Shown piece by piece: positions 1 to 12,460 of a stretch of 64,000 bases of DNA. The translations under genes were made by a program, and so were the position numbers. This DNA is from Synaphobranchus kaupii (taxonomy: Eukaryota; Chordata; Actinopteri; Anguilliformes; Synaphobranchidae): contig CM056387.1 of assembly GCA_029718625.1 (NCBI GenBank), positions 39,015,994-39,079,993 on the forward strand. The letters are read 5' to 3'. Under the pieces are notes generated by a model. It saw only the letters and a list, made by a program, of their open reading frames with translations. It was not told the DNA's origin and made no database searches. How positions within the stretch are numbered: the stretch's first letter is position 1; every line of letters begins with the position of its first letter.

Positions 1-215
1 ATGCCGAGCAGCTGGCTGGTATTTCTCAGGGGCAGGGGGGGGGGGCATTGGGATGGGATATACGGGCCCCCAAAGTTCTCCTCTCAGGGGCCGAGTGGCC
101 CCGTGGCGAATAGCGGATCCTTGATGCTCAAAGCACAAAATGGCCCTGTTGGTCCCCACAGTCCTGTAAACTACTCCCAGAGAATACTCACTCAAATGTC
201 CTCTCTTTATCTTTC
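1..215. other. Single-copy flank, no gene recognised
   Basis: GC-moderate DNA with a G run near position 35-45. An open frame starts at base 1 but runs into the CT repeat that follows. It has no recognisable domain, so I treat it as chance. Confidence 0.5.
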
Positions 216-517
216 CAATCCCTCCCTCCCTCCCTCCCTTCCTCCCTCTCACTCATTCTCTCTCTCTCTCTCTCTCTATTCTCTCTTTCTCTCTCCCTCT
301 CTCTATTCTCTCTCTCTCTCCCTCTCCCTATTCCCTCTCTCTCTATTCTCTCTCTCTCTCTCCCTCTCTCTATTCTCTCTCTCCCTCTCCCTATTCCCTC
401 TCTCTCTATTCTCTCTCTCTCTCTCTCTCTCCATTCTCTCTCTCTCTCTCTCCCTCTCTCTATTCTCTCTCTCTCTCTCTCTCCCTCTCTCCATTCTCTC
501 TCTCTCTCTCTCTCTCA
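216..517. repeat. CT-rich microsatellite-like tract
   Basis: About 300 bp of nearly pure pyrimidine on the + strand. It opens with CCCT repeats and continues as (CT)n broken by short CCCTCTC and ATTCTCT variants. The serine/leucine frame on + and the arginine/glutamate frame on - are translations of this tract, not genes. Confidence 0.95.
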
Positions 518-1917
518 CAAATCATCACTCAGTGACTCACCACGGTGGGTTCTCTACTTGGCGCTGTGTTCAGTCTGACCTTTGACCTCTCTTGGTATAA
601 TCTCAGAAGACCAAAAGAGGGCAGTATAGATCTTTTGATGAGTTGCTCTGACATCGCCACACTACCTCACTAACAACATACACCACCAATCAATCAGGAC
701 CATGATGCCGCTGAATGTGAGAGCACAACTCCCTCATTCACTTCAATATCTCACTTAGACCTTCATCAAACGCGCAGGAATGTATGCATATCATGCGCAA
801 AACACAGGAAATCACTATGGTTACAGCGCTTAGTAAGCCCAATAATGCTTTCCTTTCAAATGAAGTAGCTGATAAAATCTACACTGCTTTCTTTATACAC
901 TTATCTGAACAGACACTAGTTGTGTCCGACAATAATTGCGTACATTACAAAATGGCCTTAAATGTAAAAATACTGCTGTTATTCAAAATTTCAGTTTATG
1001 TAAGTCAAGTACTCTCATCCAATGCAATGCTTTCCAATTATTTTAAAAATGTTTTATTAATTCATACAAAATCCTATGGAATCCATAGCAACGTCACAAA
1101 CGTATCTCTTTCATTTTACTTTAATTTGAGCAGACACCTTTAGACAGAGAATGAAAGCATGTAAAAGGCTTTGACATGTTTGGCTCTACGTGCAGTTTTA
1201 GCCCCATGGTTAATGAAAGAAAGTCCATCAGCACACAGAGGCAGTATAAACATGGTAGTATAACGGTTTAACCCAGTGTTATATAGTGCAGCGATTCACT
1301 TAAACACTGCCATTCTACCTCTGTGCACAGTAGTCATATTGAACCCGATTCAGTATAATATTCAGCGGGATAGATGGATTATATGTAAACAAGAGTACAT
1401 TTTATACTGTACACTGTTCTTGTTGAGTGTGTTACTAAAGATAATAATAATAATAATAATAATATTCCACTATGTTCCGCCATTCTCCTACGTACTTTTT
1501 GTAACACAAATAACCATGAAAAAATGACATTAAAATAACCATGCCATATCTTTATTAATAATAATTTATACATTTAAGTACATTTAAATTAGTCATGAAC
1601 ACATCTGACTACCTGTTTGCTCTTTAAATTACATGACAAAACAACATCTGGTAATGTGGGTTTGTTTTTGTTTATAATAGAAATTGAAAAATCCCTGTTG
1701 TTCTGTTTGAGGGATACTCTAGCAACCCTGGTCTCTGATTCCTAATGGGCTGCTTGTGATACACGATTGTGACAAGCCTGTAGGCCATGGGCGATTGTGT
1801 GATAGATTTATTGTGGTATAAACAATGAGCCACAGACATTGCGCACAATAGTATGCGCCACTTGCTTGGTTCACATCTTCCCTGCTGTTGATAGCGGAGC
1901 TGTTCATAGGCTAGCCT
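518..1917. other. AT-rich unique DNA, no gene recognised
   Basis: About 1.4 kb without a recognisable exon. It holds a short (ATA)n run near 1440-1464 and scattered open frames under 120 codons with no family signature. Confidence 0.5.
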
Positions 1918-2985
1918 GCTCCGCTATAGCGCTAGCGAGGTCCGTCATGCATCCACTCCGCTATAGCGCTAGCGAGGTCCGTCATGCACCCACTCCGCTA
2001 TAGCACTAGCCCACTCCGCTATAGCGCTAGCGAGGTCCGTCATGCACCCACTCCGCTATTGCGCTAGCGAGGTCCGTCATGCACCCACTCCGCTATAGCG
2101 CTAGCGAGGTCCGTCATGCACCCACTTCGCTATAGCGCTAGCGAGGTCCGTCATGCACCAACTCCGCTATAGCGCTAGCGAGGTCCGTCATGCACCCACT
2201 CCGCTATAGCGCTAGCGAGGTCCGTCATGCACCCACTTCGCTATAGCGCTAGCGAGGTCCGTCATGCACCAACTACGCTATAGCACTAGCGAGGTCCGTC
2301 ATGCACCCACTCCGCTATAGCGCTAGCCCACTCCGCTATAAGGCTAGCGAGGTCCGTCATGCACCCACTCCGCTATAGCGCTAGCCCACTCCGCTATAAG
2401 GCTAGCCCACTCCGCTATAAGGCTACCGAGGTCCGTCATGCACCCACTCCGCTATAGCGCTAGCCCACTCCGCTATAAGGCTAGCCCACTCCGCTATAGC
2501 GCTAGCCCACTCCGCTATAAGGCTAGCCCACTCCGGTATAAGGCTAGCCCACTCCGCTATAGCGCTAGCCCACTCCGCTATAAGGCTAGCCCACTCCGCT
2601 ATAAGGCTAGCCCACTCCGCTATAGCGCTAGCCCACTCCGCTATAAGGCTAGCCCAGCCCACTCCGCTATAGCGCTAGCCCACTCCGCTATAAGGCTAGC
2701 CCACTCAGCTATAAGGCTAGCCCACTCAGCTATAAGGCTAGCCCACTCCGCTATAAGGCTAGCCCACTCCTCTATAAGGCTAGCCCACTCCGCTATAAGG
2801 CTAACCCACTCCGCTATAAGGCTAGCCCACTCCGCTATAGCGCTAGCCCACTCCGCTATAAGGCTAGCCCACTCCGCTATAGCGCTAGCCCACTCCGCTA
2901 TAGCGCTAGCCCACTCCGCTATAAGGCTAGCCCAATCCGCTATAAGGCTAGCCCACTCTGCTAACGCTAGCGAGGTCCGTCATGC
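1918..2985. repeat. Composite 21-bp / 37-bp minisatellite
   Basis: Two related units are mixed. The short 21-bp unit reads CCCACTCCGCTATAAGGCTAG or the same with TAGCGCTAG. The long unit of about 37 bp is the short one plus a tail containing GAGGTCCGTCATGCACC. Long units dominate 1918-2440 and short units dominate 2440-2965. One long-type tail (GAGGTCCGTCATGCA) closes the array. Many units carry the palindrome TAGCGCTA. Because 21 is a multiple of 3, a 7-residue repeat (PLRYSAS/PLRYKAS) is open for 200 codons on +, and a matching frame is open on -. I do not consider either a gene. Confidence 0.95.
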
Positions 2986-3343
2986 AACTTTAATGACTCT
3001 TAAGCATCTAATTTTTTCCTGTTTTTCTTGCAATTTAACGACTTAATATGAATCAACTGCACTTGTTGGTTTTGCGGTGACGCTTTTATAATTCCAAACC
3101 CAGGGCTGCCGTTTATTTACGCGTGGAGCCGTTTGTTGAGAAATGGCGCATTAACGGGGAGGCACAGCGGCCGGGTTGTTTTAGGCGGGTGGTGGACTGA
3201 TTTTTAAGTGTCGGCTCTCCTGCTCTGCAACGACAGCAAAACATTTTAAACTACGTTTCTGCTCCCTCCCTCACCCGACGATGCTGACGATCTAACTCAG
3301 GCTCATTCAGTGCCTAATGCATTGGAGAGGGAACCACATATTA
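2986..3343. other. Unique DNA, no gene recognised
   Basis: About 360 bp of ordinary mixed-composition DNA between the 21/37-bp array and the MITE. No exon-like signal seen. Confidence 0.45.
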
Positions 3344-3657
3344 GGCTGAATCCCAAATTGAGCCCTCTGGACTCGTGGACTGTGCACTTGTAGACTTTAA
3401 TGGTGTATATCCGGGGGCAGGTAAGTCTGCATTGATGTGGACTTGCAAAAAAAGGCGGGAAGAGGGTGCGAAAAGTCCGCATAAGAGCACTTGCCAAAAA
3501 CGGTGTTTTCACAACGGGACAACCCTGAGCACTCAGGGACTTCACACAACGGGACAGCCCTAAGCACTCAGGGACTTCACACAACGGGACAGCCCTAAGC
3601 ACTCATGGACTTCACAAAAACACGCAACTCTGTGAGTCCAGAGATTGGGATTCAGCC
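3344..3657. mobile_element. MITE with 13-bp terminal inverted repeats, TA target site
   Basis: The left end begins GGCTGAATCCCAA and the right end finishes with its exact reverse complement. TA flanks both sides (3342-3343 and 3658-3659), as expected for a TA-targeting DNA transposon. Inside, a unit of about 35 bp (CACAACGGGACAGCCCTAAG core) is repeated three times at about 3508-3618. No transposase is present, so the element is non-autonomous. Its superfamily is uncertain: Tc1-like or PIF/Harbinger-like. Confidence 0.7.
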
Positions 3658-5124
3658 TAGACTCTTATCTCTCTACCTTGACCTTTGACCTGGATGTTCT
3701 GCCTCAGATAGTTATTCCTGCTTATTTCCTGCACAGCTTCTAGCCGTCAAAAAAAAAAACGAGCCGTTTCACCTTTACTCTTAAGAATGCGTTTAAAAAA
3801 ATGAAATAATGCAAATAAAATAAACAGATCAACAACGGATGAACATGACGGCTGAATGAAATGATGGAGAGATAATCCAGCGCGTTGGCGAAGGCGCTTT
3901 TCCCCGTGTGGAGAGAGAGAAAGAGCGCGTGGAGCCGTAGTCTACGACAGCAGACTGCAGAGAGCAGCGCACGGACGGCTCTCTGTTCTCTCTGTGTTCA
4001 GGATTCATGCCTGTAGGCGCGCGTGTCGTGCCCCGGAGAAGAGCGTGCGTCTTCATTCACAAAATATTCACTTAATGAGTCTGTGAAAAGCGCCACGGAA
4101 CCCCGCGCAGGATGCTTCAGAACGGAAGGTTTTCCTTCATTCCGCGGGATGCATAATTTAGGGACCCCGTTGGGGGGCTGTTGGTTTTGTGATGTAAAAA
4201 CCTGATGCAATACAAAGCAATGTCACTCCTCCACTTCTGCGAGACCACGCGGGCTTCGCTCTCCTGCTGAAAGTTTCACTTTCAAACGCATTTGTGCAAA
4301 TCGCTTCCCGAAGTGATTTTCATACGGATCCGTCCGTCAAGCAATCACACGTCTTTCAAAAAATAAAAAATAAAAAATGCATGACCATTCTTAATCAGAG
4401 TGTCCTATTATATTTCTATTACAAACGCTTCAGAAATGTTAAACAGCTCACTTCATTCACAGCGGAACACTGGATAACATCATTATGACATCATTGCCTT
4501 TTAATTTGATACAATGTTTCACAGGGCCTCTAAAGAACGGAAAAAAGACACAAACCAGTTACATTATTTCTAGCAATTAACATTCTGTGGATCAATGTTT
4601 CTGTTTTCCCCTCTATAACAAGCAAGCTATTGACATTAGCAGAGGTGTTAACAACCCCAGCAACAAAGATGGCGGATTCATGAAAACACGTGCTGCAGAA
4701 CCGTGAAACTACGCTTGTTATTTCTGTTCTATTGAGAAATGCGCGAGGACAGAAATTACACTTGGAAAAAAAAGCGACTGAAGGTTTTTTTAACCCTTGC
4801 TGTAGCAGTGGTGTGACAGGCTTTAAAGATCAGGGGTTTGTTGCACAAAAGCAATAGGCTGGGCAACCACTTTCACACTTTTCAAAGACCAAAACACGTT
4901 TCACTAACTTTTGCTGCTCATAATTCACAAAATATCTTCTACAATTTCAGGGTTACCTCAAACCTACCTTCACATCCTAAGTAGGCTCTGTCCTTTGTGT
5001 TTATTGTACTGAGAAGAACAATACTACATTTTGGAGGGAATCCCTCGGAATCGTGCTCTTACGTTTCAGATATTGAATTGATTTCTTGAGCAGAAACTTC
5101 CCAGTGAATTATTATTTTTTTTTT
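3658..5124. other. Unique DNA, no gene recognised
   Basis: About 1.5 kb with only short, featureless open frames. It is moderately CpG-containing at 3880-4120 and AT-rich from 4300. No splice-bounded exon recognised. Confidence 0.45.
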
Positions 5125-5512
5125 TTTGTTTCTGATTTTTCCCCATTTTCTCCCAATTTAGTAGCCAATTGAACCCTATTCTAATTCAATTGCCCCGTGT
5201 AGCAACCGCTAGAGAATCACCGCAACGCAACCCCGTCAGCCGGCGGTAGGACGGGAGGGCGCCACATCCTCTACAGGGCGCGACTCCTCCTAGCTCCTGA
5301 CCGTGATTCCAGCCCGCCCAGGGCCGCTATGCTTGCAGCGATTCTCTCCGAGCCCCTCCCCCCACCTGGAAGCAGCCGCCAATTGCTGCTCCCACAGGGC
5401 GTCGGCCATGCTCGGATCTGGCAGGACCGGGGCGCGAACCCCGATCCTCGGAGCACAACTGCACCGACTGAAAGTCGGCGCTCTTACCATTGTACCACCG
5501 CAGCGCCCTCCA
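5125..5512 (-). mobile_element. tRNA-derived SINE (minus strand)
   Basis: The minus strand carries a tRNA-like head. An A box TGGTACAATGG lies at 5497-5487 and fits the pol III consensus TRGYNNARNNG. A B-box-like GGTTCGCGCC lies at 5440-5431. The body runs to a T-rich stretch near 5125 on the + strand, which is A-rich on the element strand. Pol III promoter boxes followed by an unrelated body are typical of tRNA-derived SINEs. I do not know the family name, and the boundaries are approximate. Confidence 0.7.
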
Positions 5513-6619
5513 GTGAATATTTTTGAGTTGAAAACTCGTTGAAATGCCGTCAGGTGAAAAACCGGGTAAATTTGGTTGAAAAAAATAGTTTTTTTAACTG
5601 GCTAGGATGTAGCCAGGCTATATCCTGGTAAACGCATGTGACACATGTATCTCAAAACGTGTCAACCTATCTTCCACCCCTCTAGACGTCGAGATTCTGG
5701 CTTTTGCTCACTGGGTACTGTGTTGTGTGACATGCTCGATGTCAGAGTCACTGAAATTTACTTTAAATTGATTTATGCAGTGCTGCAAGAACCTGTGTTG
5801 AGTGTGGTTCTGTCTTTTTTGTATGCATAGCCTGTGCTCTTAGTGCTAAACATTTTAGGAAGTTGGATTCTGCACCCACACCTAAAGATGTTTTTTTTAG
5901 TTGGGCTCATGAACACTTTTCCTTTCATAGTCTGCACTAATTTCTGTGATCAGAGTACACATCGTTTACTAGCTTTAATTATCACGATCAACCTCATTAC
6001 ATCACATAATGAACGGATGCGATGGCATTTAATTTGAAATGTGTGTATACGGATAATCGCGGTTATTGACAAATAGAATGTTTTGTTTATAGAAAAACAC
6101 CAGCTATGCTCATCGCCAGTGGGAACCTGTACTGAATGAACGGTATGTTCATGTGTTGAGGAGCGCGCGGGCGTTGCCATTGAAACAGCGGGAGGCGGAG
6201 GAATGGCCATGATTTCCCCGCGGCCGATCTCTCTAGCAGGTTCCAAGCGCCAGCTTTACCGAATGCGTTTGTGAAACAGAATTGAGGTTTTTTGCTTGTG
6301 TGTGATGATAAATTCTGGCACCTGTCTGATATTCTCTTGGATGTTGCATTTTTGTGTGAAACCGGCCCCTGGCCTGGGAGATGTGGCCGTGTCTGTGCCG
6401 TATCAGAAGTATACAGTCTGGAGGTGCCTGGGCGTCTATGAAGTTCATAATAAGGCCTCTGTGCTGTGAAACAGTCCTTGTACATGCCTACATGTTATCC
6501 ATAAGCTACTAATCAGCCGATAAAATCTTAATTTAACTGATGTTATAAGTGATGGAGACTGACCCTGTGCACTCCGCCCTAAACCCAAGACCGAGTGTTT
6601 TTGGGGAGTCACAGGGAGA
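5513..6619. other. Unique DNA, no gene recognised
   Basis: About 1.1 kb of mixed sequence with several open frames of 60-130 codons but no recognised domain. The minus-strand frame ending here is an extension of the 40-bp array translation. Confidence 0.4.
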
Positions 6620-7834
6620 ACAATGTGCAGGTACACCTGTCTGTGCTGTTCTGTAGGTGATAATGTGCAGGTATACCCCATAAGAGCTGTTCTATAGTAA
6701 CAGATGTGCAGGTATACCTGTCTGTGCTGTTGTATAGTAGCAGATATGCAGGTATACCTGTCTGTGCTGTTGTATAGTAGTGGATATGCAGGTATACCTG
6801 TCTGTGCTGTTGTATAATAACAGGTGTGCAGGTATACCTGTCTGTGCTGTTGTATAGTAGCGAATATGCAGGTATACCTGTCTGTGCTGTTGTATAATAA
6901 CAGGTGTGCAGGTATACCTGTCTGTGCTGTTGTATAGTAGCGGATATGCAGGTATACCTGTCTGTGCTGTTGTATCGTAGCGGATATGCAGGTATACCTG
7001 TCTGTGCTGTTGTATAATAACAGGTGTGCAGGTATACCTGTCTGTGCTGTTGTATAGTAGCGGATATGCAGGTATACCTGTCTGTGCTGTTGTATAGTAG
7101 CGGACATGCAGGTATACCTGTCTGTGCTGTTGTATAGTAGCGGATATGCAGGTATACCTGTCTGTGCTGTTGTATAGTAGCAGATATGCAGGTATACCTG
7201 TCTGTGCTGTTGTATAGTAGCGGATATGCAGGTATACCTGTCTGTGCTGTTGTATAATAACAGGTGTGCAGGTATACCTGTCTGTGCTGTTGTATAGTAG
7301 CGGATATGCAGGTATACCTGTCTGTGCTGTTGTATAGTAGCGAATATGCAGGTATACCTGTCTGTGCTGTTGTATCGTAGCGGATATGCAGGTATACCTG
7401 TCTGTGCTGTTGTATAGTAGCGGATATGCAGGTATACCTGTCTGTGCTGTTGTATAGTAGCGAATATGCAGGTATACCTGTCTGTGCTGTTGTATCGTAG
7501 CGGATATGCAGGTATACCTGTCTGTGCTGTTGTATAGTAGCGAATATGCAGGTATACCTGTCTGTGCTGTTGTATCGTAGCGGATATGCAGGTATACCTG
7601 TCTGTGCTGTTGTATCGTAGCGGATATGCAGGTATACCTGTCTGTGCTGTTGTATAATAACAGGTGTGCAGGTATACCTGTCTGTGCTGTTGTATAGTAG
7701 CGAATATGCAGGTATACCTGTCTGTGCTGTTGTATAGTAGCGAATATGCAGGTATACCTGTCTGTGCTGTTGTATAGTAGCGAATATGCAGGTATACCTG
7801 TCTGTGCTGTTGTATAGTAGCGAATATGCAGGTA
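6620..7834. repeat. 40-bp minisatellite, about 30 copies
   Basis: The unit is built around CAGGTATACCTG followed by TCTGTGCTGTTGTATAGTAG. Internal units keep an exact 40-bp period. Variants sit at a few positions (GCGGATATG, GCGAATATG, ACAGGTGTG; GTATAGTAG or GTATCGTAG). CAGGTATACCTG is a perfect 12-bp palindrome, present once per unit. The first units near 6630-6700 are the most diverged. Open minus frames of 411 and 576 codons are products of this repeat: 40 is not a multiple of 3, so three units make a 40-residue protein repeat. Confidence 0.97.
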
Positions 7835-8850
7835 TTCCCCACATGATTAGCTCTGTCCTTGGAAGAAGGGTGAGTTTTGGTTGGGGGAGGGGGGGTGTAG
7901 TGAGGGCGAGGAGGCGGATGGTGGGGGTGGATTGGGGTGGGGGGGTTGTTTGTGCAGGTCAGCCCCAGAGAGGGAAGAGAAGAGCAACTGTTCCTTAAAA
8001 ATAACCGCCATGCAGCTGCTGGCCGGCCTCTTTCAGCAGCCCGCTCCTGGCGAAGGGCCTGGGTGGGCCGAACGCACAAACCCCCCCCGCAGAAAACCCC
8101 CCCCACAGAAAAACACCGCCGCAAAAGAGCCCTGGAGGCGAAGCGAAGCGGCCGCCGACCCGCCAAACGTTCCAAAGGTTAATGTAGACGCAGGTTCGCC
8201 CCGTCGGCTTCCATTACTAATGTACAAGGGTGTAGGTTACAAAATTGCTCCCCGTTGGCACAAGAAAGCGCCCCTCGTACCCGGCAAACGCTCTCCGTGG
8301 AAATAATTTACAACCGCCGCTCGCTGGAACATATTAAGAGACGAGTCCGTTGTGTGTGTGTGTGTGTGACCGGGGGGGTAATTCCCTTCTCTTAGCCCCG
8401 GCTCTCGTGTCCCGTGTGCATTTTTACGCTCTTTTTGAGGATGTTGTTGGCGGTACTGTCGGAGCTGAGGTATGCAGCGCAGGAGAAAACGCATCTTAAG
8501 ACCCGGTTTGATTGAAACAACATGGCCTTCTGGGTAATGTAAGCGTCTGATGCAGTTACGGGGGCTGGTTTTCTCCTGGGTAGAAACACAAATCTAATGG
8601 TGGTGGTGTGTGTGACAGGGTGAGTCACGTCAGCACATAGGCGATAATATATTATATTATAAGCAATTTGAGTTCAGATTTACCTCTGATCCCAGTTCAA
8701 TTTTGTACTATTAAGAAGGTCATGTTATAGGGTCCAAACATGCTTATAATAAAGGACATTATAGTGTATGATCTGTTTTAATCACGCATTTCATATAATA
8801 TTTGCAAATATGTGACATCTCTCTTTGTGACGACAAGCCCAATTCAAAGC
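7835..8850. other. GC-rich then mixed unique DNA
   Basis: It holds G-rich runs at 7875-7960, a CpG-containing stretch at about 7990-8300 with C runs, and a short (GT)n at 8351-8368. I find no exon I can defend. Confidence 0.4.
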
Positions 8851-8853
<3 letters not shown>

Positions 8854-8887
<34 letters not shown>

Positions 8888-9039
8888 ACGTGTATTTTGT
8901 GTGTGTGCGTGCATAGTTTGTGTGTATGCGTGTCTGTGCATATTTTATGTGTGTGTGATGCAAAATCAATGCATGTATGCATGTACTTTGTGTGTGTGTG
9001 GTGGTGCGTGCGTATTTTTTTGTGTTTACGCGTGTGGTT

Positions 9040-9076
<37 letters not shown>

Positions 9077-9095
9077 GTGTGCGCGTGCGTGTGAA
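8854..9095. repeat. (TG)n-rich microsatellite tract
   Basis: Interrupted TG repeat on +. Pure (TG)n blocks lie at about 8854-8886 and 9043-9075, separated by degenerate TG-rich sequence. Cysteine/valine frames on + and histidine/threonine frames on - are repeat translations. Confidence 0.9.
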
Positions 9096-9403
9096 TATAT
9101 GTGTGATTCAGGTGATTGCCACTTCCCTCCGTCGACCCTTCCTCATTAACCATCATCACCCTCCTCATGCCCTGGGATAGTCACCCTGCAGAATGTAGAC
9201 TGGGGGGGCGTGGCTAAGGTCGGGGCAGATTAAATTGCACATCATTACAGGGCCATAGGAAACCCTGATAAGGATCTAACAGTAATGTGCCGTTATTAAA
9301 AGCAGCCATTCTCCAGCTCTCCTGTGCGCCATCATGGGGGGGGTAGTTTTTAGGGGTTCTCAGTTTTAAATGAAGAGCACTGTGGAATACTGGGTAACTG
9401 TTG
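9096..9403. other. Unique DNA, no gene recognised
   Basis: About 300 bp between the TG tract and the 38-bp array. It is mixed composition with a short G run at 9336-9343. Confidence 0.4.
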
Positions 9404-11741
9404 TGTGTAACAGAGGTGGACATGGTTGTATGAGGGTGTTGTGTGTGACAGAGATGGACATGGTTGTATGAGGGTGTAGTGTGTGACAGAGATGGACATG
9501 GTTGTATGAGGGTGTTGTGTGTAACAGAGGTGGACATGGTTGTATAAGGGTGTAGTGTGTAACAGAGGTGGACATGGTTGTATGAGGGTGTTGTGTGTGA
9601 CAGAGATGGACATGGTTGTATGAGGGTGTTGTGTGTAACAGAGGTGGACATGGTTGTATAAGGGTGTAGTGTGTAACAGAGGTGGACATGGTTGTATGAG
9701 GGTGTAGTGTGTAACAGAGATGGACATGGTTGTATGAGGGTGTTGCGTGTAACAGAGGTGGACATGGTTGTATAAGGGTGTAGTGTGTAACAGAGGTGGA
9801 CATGGTTGTATGAGGGTGTTGTGTGTGACAGAGGTGGACATGGTTGTATGAGGGTGTTGTGTGTGACAGAGGTGGACATGGTTGTATGAGGGTGTTGCGT
9901 GTAACAGAGGTGGACATGGTTGTATGAGGGTGTTGTGTGTGACAGAGATGGACATGGTTGTATAAGGGTGTTGTGTGTAACAGAGGTGGACATGGTTGTA
10001 TGAGGGTGTTGTGTGTAACAAAGGTGGACATGGTTGTATGAGGGTGTAGTGTGTAACAGAGATGGACATGGTTGTATAAGGGTGTAGTGTGTAACAAAGG
10101 TGGACATGGTTGTATGAGGGTGTAGTGTGTGACAGAGATGGACATGGTTGTATAAGGGTGTTGCGTGTAACAGAGGTGGACATGGTTGTATAAGGGTGTA
10201 GTGTGTAACAGAGATGGACATGGTTGTATGAGGGTGTTGCGTGTAACAGAGATGGACATGGTTGTATGAGGGTGTTGCGTGTAACAGAGGTGGACATGGT
10301 TGTATAAGGGTGTTGCGTGTAACAGAGGTGGACATGGTTGTATGAGGGTGTTGCGTGTAACAGAGGTGGACATGGTTGTATAAGGGTGTAGTGTGTAACA
10401 GAGATGGACATGGTTGTATGAGGGTGTTGCGTGTAACAGAGATGGACATGGTTGTATGAGGGTGTTGCGTGTAACAGAGGTGGACATGGTTGTATAAGGG
10501 TGTTGCGTGTAACAGAGGTGGACATGGTTGTATGAGGGTGTTGCGTGTAACAGAGATGGACATGGTTGTATAAGGGTGTTGTGTGTAACAGAGGTGGACA
10601 TGGTTGTATGAGGGTGTTGTGTGTAACAAAGGTGGACATGGTTGTATGAGGGTGTAGTGTGTAACAGAGATGGACATGGTTGTATAAGGGTGTAGTGTGT
10701 AACAAAGGTGGACATGGTTGTATGAGGGTGTAGTGTGTGACAGAGATGGACATGGTTGTATAAGGGTGTTGCGTGTAACAGAGGTGGACATGGTTGTATA
10801 AGGGTGTAGTGTGTAACAGAGATGGACATGGTTGTATGAGGGTGTTGCGTGTAACAGAGATGGACATGGTTGTATGAGGGTGTTGCGTGTAACAGAGGTG
10901 GACATGGTTGTATAAGGGTGTTGCGTGTAACAGAGGTGGACATGGTTGTATGAGGGTGTTGCGTGTAACAGAGGTGGACATGGTTGTATAAGGGTGTAGT
11001 GTGTAACAGAGATGGACATGGTTGTATGAGGGTGTTGTGTGTAACAAAGGTGGACATGGTTGTATGAGGGTGTAGTGTGTGACAGAGATGGACATGGTTG
11101 TATAAGGGTGTTGCGTGTAACAGAGGTGGACATGGTTGTATAAGGGTGTAGTGTGTAACAGAGATGGACATGGTTGTATGAGGGTGTTGCGTGTAACAGA
11201 GATGGACATGGTTGTATGAGGGTGTTGCGTGTAACAGAGGTGGACATGGTTGTATGAGGGTGTTGCGTGTAACAGAGGTGGACATGGTTGTATAAGGGTG
11301 TAGTGTGTAACAGAGATGGACATGGTTGTATGAGGGTGTTGTGTGTAACAAAGGTGGACATGGTTGTATAAGGGTGTAGTGTGTAACAGAGATGGACATG
11401 GTTGTATGAGGGTGTTGCGTGTAACAGAGGTGGACATGGTTGTATAAGGGTGTAGTGTGTAACAAAGGTGGACATGGTTGTATGAGGGTGTTGCGTGTAA
11501 CAGAGGTGGACATGGTTGTATGAGGGTGTTGCGTGTAACAAAGGTGGACATGGTTGTATGAGGGTGTTGCGTGTAACAGAGATGGACATGGTTGTATAAG
11601 GGTGTAGTGTGTAACAGAGATGGACATGGTTGTATAAGGGTGTAGTGTGTAACAAAGGTGGACATGGTTGTATGAGGGTGTTGCGTGTAACAGAGGTGGA
11701 CATGGTTGTATGAGGGTGTTGCGTGTAACAGAGGTGGACAT
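9404..11741. repeat. 38-bp minisatellite, about 61 copies
   Basis: The unit is CATGGTTGTATGAGGGTGTT followed by GTGTGTAACAGAGGTGGA. Diversity is mostly biallelic: TGAGGG/TAAGGG, TTGT/TTGC/TAGT, AACAGAGG/AACAAAGG/GACAGAGA. Since 38 is not a multiple of 3 and no unit carries a reverse-strand stop, all three minus frames stay open for 771-843 codons. I do not regard these as genes. The variant order is itself duplicated: the block around 10020-10190 recurs 608 bp (16 units) downstream. Confidence 0.97.
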
Positions 11742-12460
11742 TCATTTCTGGTGCAGACAGAGTTCAGAAATGAAGGGGAGCGGCAATTGGCGGTTGCGTG
11801 ATGAAAGCAGGAACTGTAGCTCCCCGTCGGGTCATTGGATTCTAAGCTAAGTATTATTTCCCCTGTTTATGTTGGGAAGAGAAGCATCTGCCAGACCGAT
11901 TTAACGTTATAAATATTTCAATTAACAGTGTGCTTGCTGCGCGGCTAATGCAATCCAGCCCAATCTCACGCAGGAAATTGTCCCTAATCGGCCGCCGGCG
12001 GGCAGCAAATGCGCCCGCGTGGGCTGGGGTCCGGCGCACGTGTGCGGCCCAGATCGACCGATTACCGCCACCGTCATTGCGCCGCTGTTTCAAGGTCATC
12101 GCAGCTGGGAGCAGCTGCAGACGTGTCTAATCCGGAGGTAAGAGGGAAGCTTTTTGGGAAACGAACACGGAATCGCTACGGAATCGTGGGGAGAAGAGAC
12201 GTGTCAAACGCCCTTCCATCCCCCACCGTGTTCTCAACTTCCTGTCTCCCCCTCCCCCTCAGTTTTTACCATTTACCCAACCTGCCTCGGTGCAAATGCT
12301 TAGAGACCACTTAATTTTGCAGGGAAATGACAGAAAATTGCGCCCCTGGGCTTTTCCCAAAGCTCTCAGAATGAATATGTTATGCATCAATTTCAGTCGC
12401 CGTAGCCTTTGGGTGTTTTTTTTATAGTCCCACTCTGATGGGAAAGGAAATGACTTACAG
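11742..12460. other. Unique DNA, CpG-rich in part
   Basis: It contains a GC-rich stretch at 11935-12130 flanked by AT-rich TTAAC/TAATG sequence. No coding exon or recognised domain. A regulatory role is possible, but the sequence alone does not support one. Confidence 0.35.

Noticed and set aside
1..585. 194-codon frame from base 1 as a partial gene
   Set aside because: Most of it is Ser/Leu translation of a CT microsatellite and the unique part has no recognised similarity.
5431..5497. A functional tRNA gene on minus
   Set aside because: The A and B boxes are tRNA-like, but the sequence does not form an evident cloverleaf and continues into a SINE body.
9214..11745. Three parallel minus frames of 771-843 codons as genes
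   Set aside because: All three phases of the 38-bp array are open at once, which is expected from repeat composition and not from coding selection.
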